Notes: generated by a model not told the origin, from the letters alone. Shown: positions 1 to 11,059, counted from the stretch's first letter. The stretch is DNA of 64,000 nt from Tretioscincus oriximinensis (GCA_022410635.1 JAJVDF010000346.1:311708-375707), one strand, 5' to 3'. A program made the numbers and translations.

Positions 1-170
1 CCCCTCAATGTCTTCAGCACCCATAGGGGGGCAGTACCACCCACTTTGGGAACCACTGATCTATAGCATGAAGGAGCTTTTTCTACCCCTCAATGTCTTC
101 AGCACCCATAGGGGGGCAGTACCACCCACTTTGGGAACCACTGATCTATAGCATGAAGGAGCTTTTTCTA
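1..170. repeat. 85-bp tandem duplication, two copies
   Basis: Bases 1-85 are repeated at 86-170 with no difference that I can see. The array may continue upstream of the window. The unit contains a stretch (ctttgggaaccactga) that resembles the end of a dispersed DNA-transposon repeat, but I cannot name the family. The identity of the two copies points to a recent duplication or an assembly artefact. Confidence 0.9.
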
Positions 171-305
171 TAGAGGTTGGGCTAGTTGCTTAGTTCCACA
201 TTCATACAGAGTGAACAATTCTGCTTCTTTGTACCACTGTGTTTTGTTTTAACAACATTGCTTCTGAACCTATCCAGGCATCTCCCTGTGGTCCATGTTT
301 GGTTT
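171..305. other. unassigned spacer
   Basis: Nothing recognisable: no repeat family and no coding signal. Confidence 0.5.
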
Positions 306-608
306 GCATCAGGAGGAGGAGGAGGAAAAGTAGAAAAATGTGGTTTTTATACCCTGCCCAAAGGGACTCAGCGCAGCATACAAGGTTAATTTTTGCCCGA
401 AGGCTTACATCTGTTCTTTCTTCCCCTAGTGGTGGTACTCATGAATCTACTTGAGATGTAGATTGCAGATCTACTCTCTTTTGAACAGCTGAGTTGGCTG
501 AAGCTGAGGCCAAGAGGGGGCTCACCCCTCTCGATGGTCTTTCTCCCAGGGATTTGAGAATAAGCGCTCTTGATTGAAAGACAGTCTCTTAACTCCTGTG
601 CTATTCAA
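306..608 (-). mobile_element. SINE-1 (tRNA-headed, Bov-B-like tail)
   Basis: Read on the minus strand the copy ends in the family tail: gcagcttacaagtc-like sequence, then tttgggcagggtataaaa, then a GAA/GGA tract (306-330). The body with the taatggtaccaccac-like segment is present, and the copy reaches the degenerate tRNA-like head near 600. SINEs of this kind are copied by an RTE/Bov-B reverse transcriptase that recognises the shared tail. It is non-coding. Confidence 0.75.
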
Positions 609-639
609 GTTTCAGTTTTTGTACACTACTTTTCTCAAC

Positions 640-757
640 TTAAAGGCGATCNAAGCGGCTTCCATCTCCTTCTGCCCTTCTCTTCACAACAGACCTGTGC
701 TAAGCGGATGGGGCTGACAGATCTCTGAAAATCTTTGATTAATTCAAAGTCGCTCAG
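640..757 (-). mobile_element. SINE-2 fragment (Sauria SINE-like body)
   Basis: On the minus strand the piece contains the SINE-2 body (ctgtgaccttgg-like, gagctctctcagcccc-like, tgtctgttgtgaag-like). It is degraded and cut off at 758 by the adjoining CR1-B copy. The assignment rests on comparison with the clearer copies at 6950 and 41697. Confidence 0.5.
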
Positions 758-760
758 CTA

Positions 761-1177
761 GTTTCATAAGAACATAAGAAGAGCCATACTGAATGGGGCC
801 AGAGTCCATCTAGTCCAGCATTCTGTCTCACATAGAGGCCCACAAGTTGCACCTGGGCAGTCTAAGTAGAAGCAGGCAAAATGTACACNTGTTCTCGACT
901 CCCTGAAAATGGTATTTCAGAAGTATCACCCATTGTTCNATCCCGGAGGCAGCATCCAGAAATGCCTCCTAGTAGCCATTTATACCCNTGGTGTTGATAA
1001 ATTCCATAGGCCGATGACCCTCTGGGTGAAAAAATACTTTCCCTTGTCTGTCCTCACTCTTCTGCCCATCAGTTTCAAGGAATGCTCCCTGATCCTAGTG
1101 TTGTGAGAAAGAGAAAACAATTTTTCTCTATTCTCCTTATCCATCCCCTGTATGATTTTATACTCTTCAATCAGGAG
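761..1177 (-). mobile_element. CR1-B LINE, 3' end of ORF2 plus 3' UTR
   Basis: The minus strand encodes the extreme C-terminus of a CR1-type pol protein, including the residues YKIIQGMDKENREK and KYFFTQRVIGLWN (translated from 980-1210). The 3' UTR follows and ends at the aagaacataagaagagcc motif near 770. The copy is heavily 5'-truncated: the endonuclease and catalytic reverse transcriptase regions are absent. The same 3' end recurs at 30883, 36860, 42838, 50055 and 55336. Confidence 0.85.
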
Positions 1178-2639
1178 TGCAGAAACATACTGGGAGACTA
1201 TCAGCCACATTCTTTAGATTTTTTATAGCACGATCAAACTCTATCATATCTTTAAATTCACGCACCCTATGGGGCTGGCCTGAATCCTGGCCTTGCATTG
1301 ATATGGAACCCTTTGTATGGGGACGGGTAAGCAAGCTTCCTCCAGAAATGTCATACCTCAGTTCCCCCCAAGTATCAGTTTAAAAATCCTCTTCCCAGCC
1401 AGCTCAGGAGGCAGAAGCTGCACACCCATCATCCCATTCAGTTTTCGTGCTAAATATTTCATGGCTCCTCAGTTTTTCCCTGGCGTTTTCATACAAATCA
1501 TAATATTTTATTTAAGGTGGCCAGTGAGATGCGGAGAGGAAACGAAGAAAATACGGACAAAGAATGTTTACAGAACCCCCATCTGCACTGTGCATCCGAG
1601 AAGCCTATTGCTAAGCTCCGAACCAGCAGAACCCCCCCCCCCCCTCACCCCAGTTTAATTCAGCAATATCATCAACGTCAATGGGAATCCAGTGGCTGCC
1701 AGCGATTGGTCATCTGGACCTGACATAAACTCAATAAATACTCCATAACCCTTGACAGCCGCCAGCCGATTAGCCTTCAATGAATGATTGCCCAGCCAAC
1801 ACCTGCTGAACCAAATCAGCCTGCTGACGGATGGGCCCGTTTGGAGCCCTGACCACAAGTGCGATCACTGGGAGAATGATTTTCTGCTCGGAGGAAAAGA
1901 ATTAGGAATGGTGGCTGCAGCAATTGGAAATCTTTCACACGCTTTCCCTTCCCTCCTCCCCCTGCCACTCCATCCTTCAGCCGGAACAATAGGAGATTTC
2001 GGAGCTGTGGATGCTACAAAGAGAAGCAACAATATGCGTGGATGGATGGACATGACCGATAAATGACTAAGCACGGCATCACGGGAACTGTGATCTCCGT
2101 AATGCTGATGCCTGTTTGCTAAGGGACAACGTACAGGGCTNTCTGATTAATCACCCACACCCACACTCACATTTCTGTTGTTATTCCAGTGTTTTGCTCT
2201 TACGCTGCGAGCACACGACGAAAAACGTACCTGATTTTTGACGTGATGTTTCGTCATCTTTGCTGCCCAGTAATACCTCTTAATGGAGGCTTTGCTAGGC
2301 TTCGCCATGCATCCAGAAGAAATCTCCAANAGGAGAGCCATCTCCTATTGCTGATCTTTCCCGACTGGTTGGCGAAATGCTGGCATCCTCCATTGGAGAG
2401 TGCCTGTTGCCCTGTTGTCTGTCGTGCCCTCACAAGGAGACGAACAGTGCAAGAAGACGCCAGCCAATAGGACTGCAAGATTGCAGCCAGCTGGGCATGC
2501 GCAGCTCAGCCTCCTGGCTTTGTCTCGTTAGCCTCGTGCCAGCTCCAGGCAGGTCCAACAAAAGGTATGCCCGTCTTTTCCCCAGCAAAACCCACAATCG
2601 TTTTTAGATTGTGGATTTGACTCGCATTCCCCTTCAGTG
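1178..2639. other. unique sequence without a recognised gene
   Basis: No repeat family and no coding frame stand out in this 1.46-kb stretch. It has a poly-C run near 1631 and balanced composition. The block at about 1655-2140 is compositionally like conserved non-coding sequence, but conservation cannot be tested here. Confidence 0.5.
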
Positions 2640-3146
2640 TGCATTGGACATTAGAGTACTATGTTCAATTCCGGGCAACCCAATTTGAAAAGGACATTAA
2701 TAAACTGGAGCAAGTTCAAAAGAACGTTAGAAGGATGGTGAGTGGTCTGGAAACCATTTCCTATGAGGAACAGTTAAAGGATCTGGGGATGTTTTGTCTG
2801 CAAAAGAGAAGACTGAAAAGAAACCAGATAGCTGCCTACCGATATCTAAAGGACTTCTACAGAGTAGGGGGATCAGCTTGTTCTCACTGGAACATGGAAG
2901 GACTGGAAACCCTAGGATGAAACTGCAAGGATGTAGATATAGATTAGGTATCAGAAAGAACTTTCTGGCAGTAAGGGTGATCAAAAGTGGAATAGGGTTC
3001 CAATATCGTAAAGAGGTGGTAGGCTGTTCTTTGCTGGAAATCTTCAGAGGCTGGGCAGCCACCTGTCTGTGATGGTTTACTGAATCCTGCATTGAGCAGG
3101 GGTTTGGAGCCGAGGTCCCTTCCGATTTTATGATTACAGCACTCAG
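2640..3146 (+). mobile_element. CR1-A LINE, C-terminal ORF2 and 3' end
   Basis: The plus strand encodes the CR1 C-terminal tail (for example DINKLEQVQKNVRRMVSGLE, then YEEQLKDLGMF) in a frame later broken by indels. The 3' UTR ends with the gaatcctgcattgagcaggggttggag and ggtcccttcc motifs of this family near 3085-3125. The copy is 5'-truncated and inactive. It is the same family as 24379-25030, in the opposite orientation. Confidence 0.88.
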
Positions 3147-3369
3147 TCTCCTACATATAGTCTGTCCCTAGGCAGTTGTTCTCTAGTATCTGATGCTGCC
3201 TGTTTTTTTTTCCCTTTTTCTGACTAGTATCTATAGTGCTTTGAGGTCCTCTGGCTACATTTTCTAGACCCAGACTCACAGGGTCTAGATTTATATGAAA
3301 TAAGTCATTCCTGACAGCCTGGAATAAATCCCATAGAGTTGACACACAAGATGCCATGGTTAGAACCAA

Positions 3370-3457
3370 AATCTTTTTGGGTGAGGTAGGAACTGAGGAC
3401 CCCATGACCCTGAAGGTCCCTTCCAAGTCTAGGAATCTTTGATTCTACAATATAGTC
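3370..3457 (+). mobile_element. CR1-A 3' terminus fragment
   Basis: Contains the 3' terminal signature in plus orientation (gaccccatgaccctgaag, then tcccttccaa and tctttgattcta). It is a short piece only and may be a second copy or a displaced end of the CR1-A just upstream. The flanking 3147-3369 and 3458-3853 hold nothing I recognise. Confidence 0.55.
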
Positions 3458-3853
3458 TAAGAAATCTGGGGATATTTGTAACTATGAACTTGCTGTGAGT
3501 TAAATCCTCACTTGTGATTAAAAAACCAGTTTCTTCTCTGAAATATTTTCGGGTACGTGAAGAGAGAGTTTTGCAGCTTTTGAAGACTGCTTGCTAGCCG
3601 CCTGCTTAAAAGGAACCTGTGTTTGCAAAGAGAACTCTTCGTGCCTTAATAACGCCCAGGGAGAAGCAGCAACAGAGATGAATTTTTCAGTTCCTTGCCG
3701 GTATTGTGGTGGCCAGAGTGCCATCTGGAGACAGCATGGTGAGATGCAGCTGAAACGAAGCTGAGAAGCAAGCTGGAGAAACAGGAGATCCCTCCCTTCT
3801 TGGAATCATAGCAAGGGACTAACAAGAAAAAGGTAGATGGCATGAGCTTTCAT

Positions 3854-4150
3854 GGAAAAAAAGGAGAAGGAGAAAGAAAAGAGGTAGTAGTAGAAGAAGA
3901 GCTGGATTTTTATCCCTCACTTTTCTTACAAAGGTACTCAAAGCAACTTATAAACTATTTTCCATCCAAAAACTTGCATTCTTCCCCATCACATTGTGGT
4001 GGTGCTTATTCATCTACTTGCAGATGCTTGCTTTCAAACAGCTAGGTTTGCTGAATTTAACACCAGTAGAGGCAGACACATGGACCTTGAACACCAACCT
4101 CTCTGTTGTAAGGTCATTGTTTTTAACCTCTGCACCATCGTGCCTCTCAA
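3854..4150 (-). mobile_element. SINE-1 with purine-rich tail
   Basis: Minus-strand SINE-1. The tail tract is at 3854-3900, then come the tail motif (ctttgagtacctttgtaagaaa-like on the minus strand), the body with taccaccacaatgtg, and a tRNA-like head ending near 4148. A tgga-rich short tandem follows at 4165-4205. Confidence 0.75.
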
Positions 4151-4224
4151 GGCTGTATCTTTAGGTGGATGGATGGATGAATGGATAGATTGGTGGATGG
4201 ATGGACGGACGGGCTGTCAGTCAA

Positions 4225-4345
4225 TCAGATATTCTAGCAAGGGTTTCTTGTAACATCTTAGAGACTAACAAAAAAAAAGATAGGCAGCAGGAGCTTCCAC
4301 AAACAAGTCTTCTTCTTCTGATAGATAGATAGATAGATAAATGAG
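4225..4345 (+). repeat. family Q dispersed repeat with short GATA run
   Basis: Has the family signature tctagcaagggt, then cttgtaacatcttagagac, then caggagcttcc and acaagtcttcttcttc, followed by (GATA)4-5 at 4320-4340. Related copies lie at 14302, 42475 and 42674, and a fragment at 8040. The family is recognised only by repetition inside this window; I cannot assign its class. Confidence 0.6.
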
Positions 4346-5049
4346 CTTCGTGAGCTTTCATTAGATGCTTCATGAGCATTTGTAGGATTGTCTACGAAAG
4401 GTGAATCATATACAGTAGTTCAATNAATCTGAACATGAAGTTCTACAGCAGGTTCCACAGAACATCATTAGCTTTCCTTATGGACAATGACTGTGAGCGG
4501 AAGGATGTCCACAGTGGAAACAAGCAACTGGATTAGATGGATTATTGGCCTCATCCTGTTCACATTTGCTTATGCTGGAAATACAGCCCTCATATAGAAT
4601 CAGTACTGCCAGCTAATTAACATGCTCCCGTGTGTGAAAATACAATCTCACCAGTGACTCATTGGCTGGGACTGCTTGTGAAATCTGTGGTGCTACAAGC
4701 TCTGNCCTTGTTATAAATCATCCCCAAATCTGTTTGGCTAGATGGCATATTGATACTATTCTGCATTTTTCTGATTATTACACTAAGCCATATGGCAAAT
4801 CGAAAAACGAGAAGTGGTAATTAGGAGAAAAAACAGTGACTGTCAAGCAGATGCAGATAAAGAAGGAAGTTCGTATTGAGGGGGATAAAAATGGAAGAGA
4901 TCTTTGCAAAAAGAATTGTGGAAATATTTGTGTTGAACCTGCCAAACTTTTGAAATGGAGGACGTGCTTTGTGGAGGTCCACCCAGAAATCTTCGGTCCA
5001 TAACCATCTGGCAGATCACAATTTAGACTGGAGGTCACGAGTAGATGAT

Positions 5050-5185
5050 GAGTAGAAGAATTTGGATTGACAAGGGAAAGTATTTTTTCCAATCAGAAAG
5101 CCATTGATCTATGCAATTTACTCCCAGAAGAGGTCATGTTAGCTAGCGGCCTGGATAGCTTTAAGGTAGGACTAGATTAAGGCTG
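5050..5185 (+). mobile_element. CR1-B ORF2 C-terminal fragment
   Basis: Contains caagggaaagtattttttcc, then gcaatttactcccagaagag and ctggatagctttaaggtagg, matching the C-terminal coding part of the CR1-B copies at 18772 and 46375. It is short and not open across its length. Confidence 0.6.
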
Positions 5186-5470
5186 TGTCTCTATTAAGGA
5201 TATTTACTGAGTTGGTAGAACATCATGGAAGTTCTGCGACCCACTCACCAAAAAGGTTTGCACAGGTGAAACTTCGTTATAAAGAACATCGATATAATTT
5301 TTTTTGCAGTATAATAAATAAATTTGAAAGTCCCGTCAGAACACTATTGGTAAATTTCATTGAGACTTCAAGACTAGCTGCAAAAAGCTCTTTGGCTCTC
5401 AGCTTGCAGAGAATGCTGGAAAATGTAATAAAAGAAATGCAGCAATGACTTATTGGGCAAGTTATTGGGC
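5186..5470 (+). repeat. family P dispersed repeat
   Basis: Shares ctcagcttgcagagaatgct and neighbouring sequence with 11060-11285 and 56890-57165. No coding capacity is seen. The type is unknown; the ends are not clear enough to call terminal repeats. Confidence 0.55.
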
Positions 5471-5697
5471 ACAAGGTTACCAGGAAATGTAAAAGAGAAA
5501 TAAGAAGAAGCAGGAAAAATGGAGGCGAGTGAAGACATACTTGCGGGTGTGTTTTCTTGGATTTAATAAAAATAGCAATTTTAAAATTGTAACAGGAACA
5601 CAGCCTAAGTCTATCAATAGCTATTAGGATAGATATCTTGATATTGTCTCCGGGACATTGTCTCCATTTGCAAGGTGGTGCAAACAGGTGGTTTGCT

Positions 5698-6076
5698 TTT
5701 GTCTTCTGCTTTACAATAATAATAAATACAAAAATAAATAAATAAAGCATTAAATCTTATTTATAGTCTTTCTTATTTTTCCCCCTTTTTTTTGTTTTGA
5801 TTCCCCCTTTCTCCTTCTTCTTCCCCTCCCTCTCCCTCCGGGACACATATAAACTTATAAACTAAATAACACGAAGCCACAGTGAAAAAAATTAAACTTA
5901 ATTTCACTACATATTCCCTACATACACTTTGGCTATTATCCATTTTTTCTTTACATATTCTAACTTGTTGTATATTTTCTATATTATTAATTCTACAACT
6001 CAAAATCTCTGTTGCTAATAAGTGTATTATATGATTAAACCAGTTCCATATCGTCCATTTTTTACCGTCCTTCCAC
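5698..6076. repeat. AT-rich stretch, possibly L1 derived
   Basis: Starts with ATA/AAATA simple sequence at 5715-5745, then a pyrimidine-rich block and long AT-rich sequence. It resembles 21660-22125 in style. I see no open frame that I can assign to L1. Confidence 0.3.
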
Positions 6077-6082
6077 CAAAGA

Positions 6083-6176
6083 TGCCCAGATGCAGTTGAT
6101 GGGGCACCATATGAGACAGAGAGTTAGATAGGCTGTGCTCTGATTCATCAGGGCTCCTCTTTCATTCTTCTGTACC
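6083..6176 (+). mobile_element. CR1-B 3' end fragment
   Basis: Contains gatgcccagatgcagttgat, tgagacagagagttagatag and tcatcagggctcctctttc, which match the 3' UTR end of the plus-strand CR1-B copies. Confidence 0.65.
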
Positions 6177-6264
6177 TGTTGAAAATGATGGAAAAGTCTG
6201 AAAGGGACAAATGTCCATCAGTTACATTTTTCAGCTCCATTCAATGCCCTGCAAATAATATGCT

Positions 6265-6785
6265 GCAGATGCACTAGGGCTAAAACCGGAAGCAAAAGCG
6301 CTTTGGAAATCTCCGAAGTCAATCCAAGGTTAGGAGAGTTAGGAGAGAACTGCAGAGGCAGAGTTGCTGTGCAAAGTGACCCTTATGTCCTGGCTACAAA
6401 TAAATGACATCAAGGTTGGGATGGTGCATTGCCCCAAAGGACCTCTGTGCAGATGTTACTTCAGTGGAGGTTAGGTGGAACTGGTAGAAAATATTATGTA
6501 CGCAGCAACCCAGCCCAGGAATACCCACTTTCGCTGTTGACTGGGGCAACCATTACATCATGGATCAGCATGAATCTGAAATGGGAGCAGCTGCACAAAG
6601 GAGAGCAGCTATGGGAATTCTGCAGCCAGAGNAGAATCAATGTGAATAGTGAAAAATAGAATAAAATTCCATAGCAGAAAAGCGTGGTGTGTGTACTGAG
6701 GAAGGTGGTTTTTTTCTGGTAACCAAATGTGCACAGACACCACTGAATCCACTGTCGCATCTGNTTTTAGCCCTAGTGCATCTGC
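6265..6785. mobile_element. candidate DNA element with 21-bp perfect terminal inverted repeats
   Basis: Bases 6265-6285 (beginning GCAGATGCACTAGGG) are an exact inverted copy of 6765-6785. The 479 bases between have no open frame for a transposase, so this would be a non-autonomous element of 521 bp. I could not find a clean target duplication beside it. It is not visibly related to the other foldback families here. A chance 21-bp inverted match at this spacing is very unlikely, but the class is unknown. Confidence 0.6.
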
Positions 6786-6949
6786 AACTTATGTGTATGC
6801 TGGCTTGCATATGGCAGCACATTATTCCAAGATATATCCTCAAAGAAAGCCATTGGAAAAAGATCCTCTGTCTGAGATTTCATATCTGTCGAGATCACAC
6901 ATCAAGGAATTGACAAGATGGAAGGATTTTATAGATTAAGACAAACCAA

Positions 6950-7112
6950 TTCAATTCTGCCCTCCTCCACAAAAGCCATCTGGCTGGCCTTGGGTGAGTC
7001 ACAGTTCTTCGGAGCTCTCTCAGACCCATCAACTTCACAATGTGTCTGCTGTGAAGGGAAGAACAGAAGCTTATATAAGCCGCTTTTATTCACTTTAGGT
7101 CGAAATGGCCAT
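6950..7112 (+). mobile_element. SINE-2 fragment
   Basis: Plus-strand body of the Sauria-like SINE: ctggctggccttgggtgagt, gagctctctcagacccat, cttcacaatgtgtctgctgt, then taagccgcttttattcac. The tRNA-like head is missing, and the tail is cut near 7112. Confidence 0.65.
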
Positions 7113-7579
7113 GCCAATGTACTGTTCTCACATTGTCCATCTGTGTTTCTCTTCCTGAGATTTCTGCCCAAATGCCCTGAGCAACCATATTCAGACAGTT
7201 TGCAAATGGGACTTTTATTCATCCCTGCTGAATTTGCTTTTAGCTACTTTGATGTGCCTCTCAGTAATTAACCAATTATCAGCTAATTTAATTTGCTTGA
7301 CCTGAGTTATGGCAAAGAGCCCTTATGCCACAGAGTGTTACAATGGAGGTACAAAGCAAGCATTACATAGCATTCTTCTTCTCCATATAAATTCTTGGGG
7401 ACATTCCAGAGGGACGTGGACTGGAAATGGAGATTCATTGCAAAAAGAGTGATATCCTTACAATCTAATTTTAAAAATGGTTTCACACTCACAGGGCTGG
7501 AACCATGTTTTACTATCCAACGATATTCTTGGAATGTAAAAGATGTGGATTTGAGGCACAGAACTCAATCTCAAAAATT

Positions 7580-8042
7580 TAGGAGGAGAAGGAGGAGAGG
7601 AAGAGGAGGAGGGGAAGGAGAAAAAGAAGAAAAAAGAAAAGGAAACAAAGAAAGCGGAAGAAGAAGAAAAGAAGAAAAGAAGAAGAGAAGAAGAGAAGAA
7701 GAGGAAGAAAAGAAGAAGAGGAGGAGAAGAGGAGGAGAAGAAAAGGAGAAGAAAAGGAGAAGAAAAGGAGAAGAGGAGGAGGAGAAGAGGAGGAGAAGAG
7801 GAGGAGAAGAAGAGGAGAAGAAGAGGAGAAGAAGAGGAGAAGAAAGATAAGCAGCAAGAGCTTTTGTAGACAAGTACTTCTTCAAGAAGAAAAAGAAGGT
7901 GGAAAAGGAGAAGAAAGAAAGAAGAAAGAAGAAGGAAGTAGAAGCAAAAGAAGAAGGAAGAAGGAGGAGGAGGAGGAAGTGAAGGAGGAGAAGAAGGAAG
8001 AAAGTAGAAGGAGGAGGAGGAGGAGAAGAGGAAGAAAAAAAA
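7580..8042 (+). repeat. purine-only GAA/GGA tract
   Basis: About 460 bases almost purely of A and G on the plus strand, interrupted at 7848-7890 by family Q-like sequence (cagcaagagcttttgtagac). Long frames on both strands here are low-complexity artefacts. It is likely an expanded retroposon tail within or beside a Q repeat; the fragment at 8040-8085 repeats the caagagcttttg motif. Confidence 0.85.
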
Positions 8043-8089
8043 AGCATCAAGAGCTTTTGAAGATGTCTACTTCTTCAGGAGCATCTGAA

Positions 8090-8875
8090 GGACATGGTTT
8101 GTCTACAAATGCTCATCCCATCTACTTCCCTTGTTTTTCACTAAGATACTATGAGACCCCCTTNATAGATTTTCTNGACACAGACAAAAATGCTATTTCT
8201 TTGAAATTTGCCTGAATTTTGTGGTCTATCCCTATCACTAACTTGTGATATTTNGTCTTCTTCTTTTTCTAGCTGATCAAACAGTGATGGAGAGGCAGNG
8301 GGAGAGAGAGAGGAGCCCTCCCCATCATATTACAAGGTGCTTAATGAGAACAATAAATGGAAGGTTATATATTCTATTTTCCTGGGCTGATCCTCAAAAG
8401 AGTGTTACCACTATAATTGCAATTGATGTTTTTCCTTCGGCCTTGTAAAATGGCTTAGTGGTTTGGAAATGATTTAAAGGCGAAATAAATATGCAGAAGC
8501 AAAACTAGTTTCTGTCAAACTCTTGAATTTCTTTTCCATTTTCAACAAATCCAATGTACCTTTGCACAGATGGATAGCTGCAGGGGACAGGCAATTTCAT
8601 CTGGTTCCTACAACATTCTCCAAATATTCTGTCTAATATTGACCCAGCTAAAATATGCTAAGTGTCGTGGGTACTTTGCCAGATAGGATTGGGAGCAGGA
8701 GTTTAGCTATGTCGAAACCTGTTGAAGCACATTGGTGGCACAATTATTTACCTTCCTATTATTTGATATGTAAAGATACAGAAATGACACACATGAAGCA
8801 CCGTGGGAAGAAATCNACACGGGTCAGCGATTATAGTAAACTGAGAATAATTTGAGGATTATGTCAAGGTATTAG
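8090..8875. other. unassigned sequence
   Basis: No recognisable gene or repeat. It contains several single Ns and a short GAGA run near 8300. Confidence 0.45.
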
Positions 8876-8879
8876 TTCT

Positions 8880-9195
8880 AATGTATTCGACCCTTAATAA
8901 CTTGGAGCCCAAATATCCAAAGGAACACTTTCTTCCGTATAAATCTGCTCATGCCTTAGGATCTGTGGAGGATGCCCTCTGGACTGTACCACCCCCTTTA
9001 GTGGCAAAGAAAGTGGAAACTCAGGGCAGGACCTTCTCTGTGGCAGCCCTCAGAGTATGGAATATTGTATTTTCTCCTTGCGGTACACCAGTCAACATCT
9101 CTGTATGGATTCAGAAAANACTTGAAGATGCATATATTTAGATTGGCCTTTGGCTGAAAAAACTGCTCCCGCTCCTCTACTTTCAGATATTGTTA
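8880..9195 (+). mobile_element. L2 LINE (outer copy), C-terminal ORF2 to 3' UTR, left part
   Basis: The plus strand encodes LNNLEPKYPKEHFLPY-like residues and the VAALRVWN-like C-terminus of an L2 pol, followed by the 3' UTR (ttggcctttggctgaaaaaa) up to about 9195. The expected 3' terminus (ctttgggtacagggtggta with an AAAT tail) is found only at 10689-10738, on the far side of an L2 of opposite orientation. The two plus pieces are therefore best read as one copy split by insertion. Confidence 0.82.
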
Positions 9196-10688
9196 ATATT
9201 TATTTATTTATTTACATTTTTATACCGCCCTATACCTGTAGGTCTCAGGGCAGTTAACAATAAAACCATCATTTTAACACATTGAAAACAGCCTTTTCTA
9301 AAAATGGGGAGGAGACAGTAGTTTTCTAGCCAAAGGCCAGGCCAAAGAGGTGCATCTTTAAGCATTTTCTGAAAGTGCACAGAGATGGTGATTGACGCAC
9401 CTCAAGGGGGAGACTATTCCATAGTCTGGGGGCTGCCACAGAGAAGGCCCTATTCTGGGTTCCAACCCTCTCTGCCACTGAGGGTGGTGGTACAGTCAGG
9501 AGGGCCTCCCCTGCAGATCTTAGGGCACGAGCAGACTCATATGGGAGAAGGTGTTCCTTTAGATACAGTATTTGGGGCCCAAGTTATGTAAGGCTTTAAA
9601 GGTTAGAGTTAATACCTTGAATTGGGCTCGGTAGCAAATTGGCAGCCAGTGCAGTTCTTTCAGGACCGGCGTGATGTGTGTCCGGCCAGCTGTTCTGGTC
9701 AGCAGTCTAGCGGCTGCATTCTGCACCAGTTGCAGCTTCCGAACCATTTTCAAGGGCAGCCCCATATAGAGTGCGTTACAATAGTCCAACCTGGAAGTTA
9801 CCAGAGCATGGATCACTGTGGCCAGATCATCCCTGACCAGAAGTGGCCGCAACCTGNGGACTAGACGTAGCTGGAAATATGCACTCCTGGCCACCGCCTC
9901 CACCTGATCTTCAAGTGTCAGCNAAGGATCCAGAAGCACNCCNAGATTTCGCACCCGTCCCTTATAGGGCAATTCAACCCCATCCAGGACAGGGTGCCTA
10001 CTCACTTCATGGACCCGGGATGAAGAGACACACAGCACCTCTGTCTTGTCTGGATTCAGCTTCAATTTGTTGGCCCCCATCCAGCCTATCACTGCCTCCA
10101 GGCACCTGTCAAGCACTTCAACCGCCTCTCCCGATTCAGATGGAACAGAGAGATAGAGCTGAGTGTCATCTGCATATTGATGACACCTCACTCCAAATCT
10201 CCTGATGACCTCTCCCAGCAGCTTCATATAGATGTTAAACAGCATGGGGGAGAGGATCGAACATTGTGACCCCACAAGTGAGCTCCCAGGGGGTCGAGCA
10301 AGACTCCCCCATCACCACTCTCTGGAGGTGGCCTTGGAGATAGGAGCGGAACCACTGCAATGCATTGCCACCAACTCCTAAACTCCTTAGTCTCTCCAGG
10401 AGGATACCATGGTCAATGGTATCAAAAGCCGCTGAGAGGTCCAGGAGGACTAACAGGGATGTATTGCCCCTGTCCCTCTCCCGGAGAAGGTCATCAACCA
10501 GGGTGACCAAGGCGGTTTCCATGCTATGACCAGGCCTGAAGCCAGATTGAAATGGGTCTAGATACTCCGTTTCTTCCAAGCACGCCTGCAGTTGAACAGN
10601 CATGGCCCTCTCCAGAACCTTGCCCAGGAAGGGTANGTTGGCCACCGGGCGGTAGTTGNTTAACTCTTCTGGGTCCAGGGAAGGCTTC
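9196..10688 (-). mobile_element. L2 LINE (inner copy), reverse transcriptase to 3' end, frameshifted
   Basis: Minus-strand L2 with its TTTA-rich 3' tail at 9196-9225. The pol remnant shows reverse transcriptase motif A (DLSAAFDTIDHGILL, in the frame ending near 10235) and the catalytic YADD at 10165-10176. The C-terminal tail includes RLDYCNALYMGLP and LKELHWLPICYRAQFKVL. A small indel at about 10262 breaks the frame between these parts. Ns also fall in the coding part. It starts inside the reverse transcriptase (KKPSLDP near 10685), so the endonuclease is missing. The best-preserved L2 in the window, but dead. Confidence 0.92.
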
Positions 10689-10738
10689 TTGAGACCTTTG
10701 GGTACAGGGTGGTATAGAAATGTAAATAAATAAAGTAA
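10689..10738 (+). mobile_element. L2 LINE (outer copy), 3' terminus, right part
   Basis: Reads gagacctttgggtacagggt, then ggtatagaaatg, then an AAATAAATAAAG tail, the 3' terminus of plus-strand L2. It abuts the 5' end of the inner reverse L2 and completes the copy begun at 8880. Confidence 0.78.
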
Positions 10739-10814
10739 ATAAATGAGTGCATAACTCTTAGGTTGTATTGGAGTTTGGAAGGGGTGCCTATGGTGCACCA
10801 AGTGCACAGGGAAG

Positions 10815-10862
10815 AGGAGGAGGAGGAGGAAGAGGAGGAAAAGAAGGAGAAGGAGAAGAAAA
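10815..10862 (+). repeat. short GGA/GAA tract
   Basis: Purine-rich simple sequence. No SINE body adjoins it. Confidence 0.7.
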
Positions 10863-10990
10863 TCCACTATGTAATCGAACAAACAGCTGTGGCTAGAAAA
10901 TCTGAGACAACAAGAATTTTTAGCAGGTGGATCACTAAACTTGCATGAAATTGTGGAATGGATTCTATGTGATGTTGCTACCATCTTGGT
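10863..10990 (-). repeat. family P, inverted half
   Basis: On the minus strand it matches 56882-57000 (accaagatggtaacaacatc, tctcagattttc, ccacagctgtttgt). It forms an inverted pair with the plus-strand P copy at 11060-11285. Confidence 0.6.
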
Positions 10991-11059
10991 AATACTCCTT
11001 TGTGGGAATGCAGCCTAAGTCTAAGGGTTCTGTGAGCTTCTAAGGCTTTGATCCGCCCC

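Noticed and set aside
1178..2639. Exon search in the longest unique block
   Set aside because: No open frame with protein-like character flanked by plausible splice sites could be supported.
7571..8050. Long frames on both strands rich in Arg/Lys/Glu or Ser/Leu/Phe
   Set aside because: They are translations of a purine-only simple repeat; a lack of stop codons is expected from the composition.
8880..10738. Twin-priming inversion of a single L2
   Set aside because: Plus-strand coding and 3' UTR on the left and a plus-strand terminus on the right fit nesting better.
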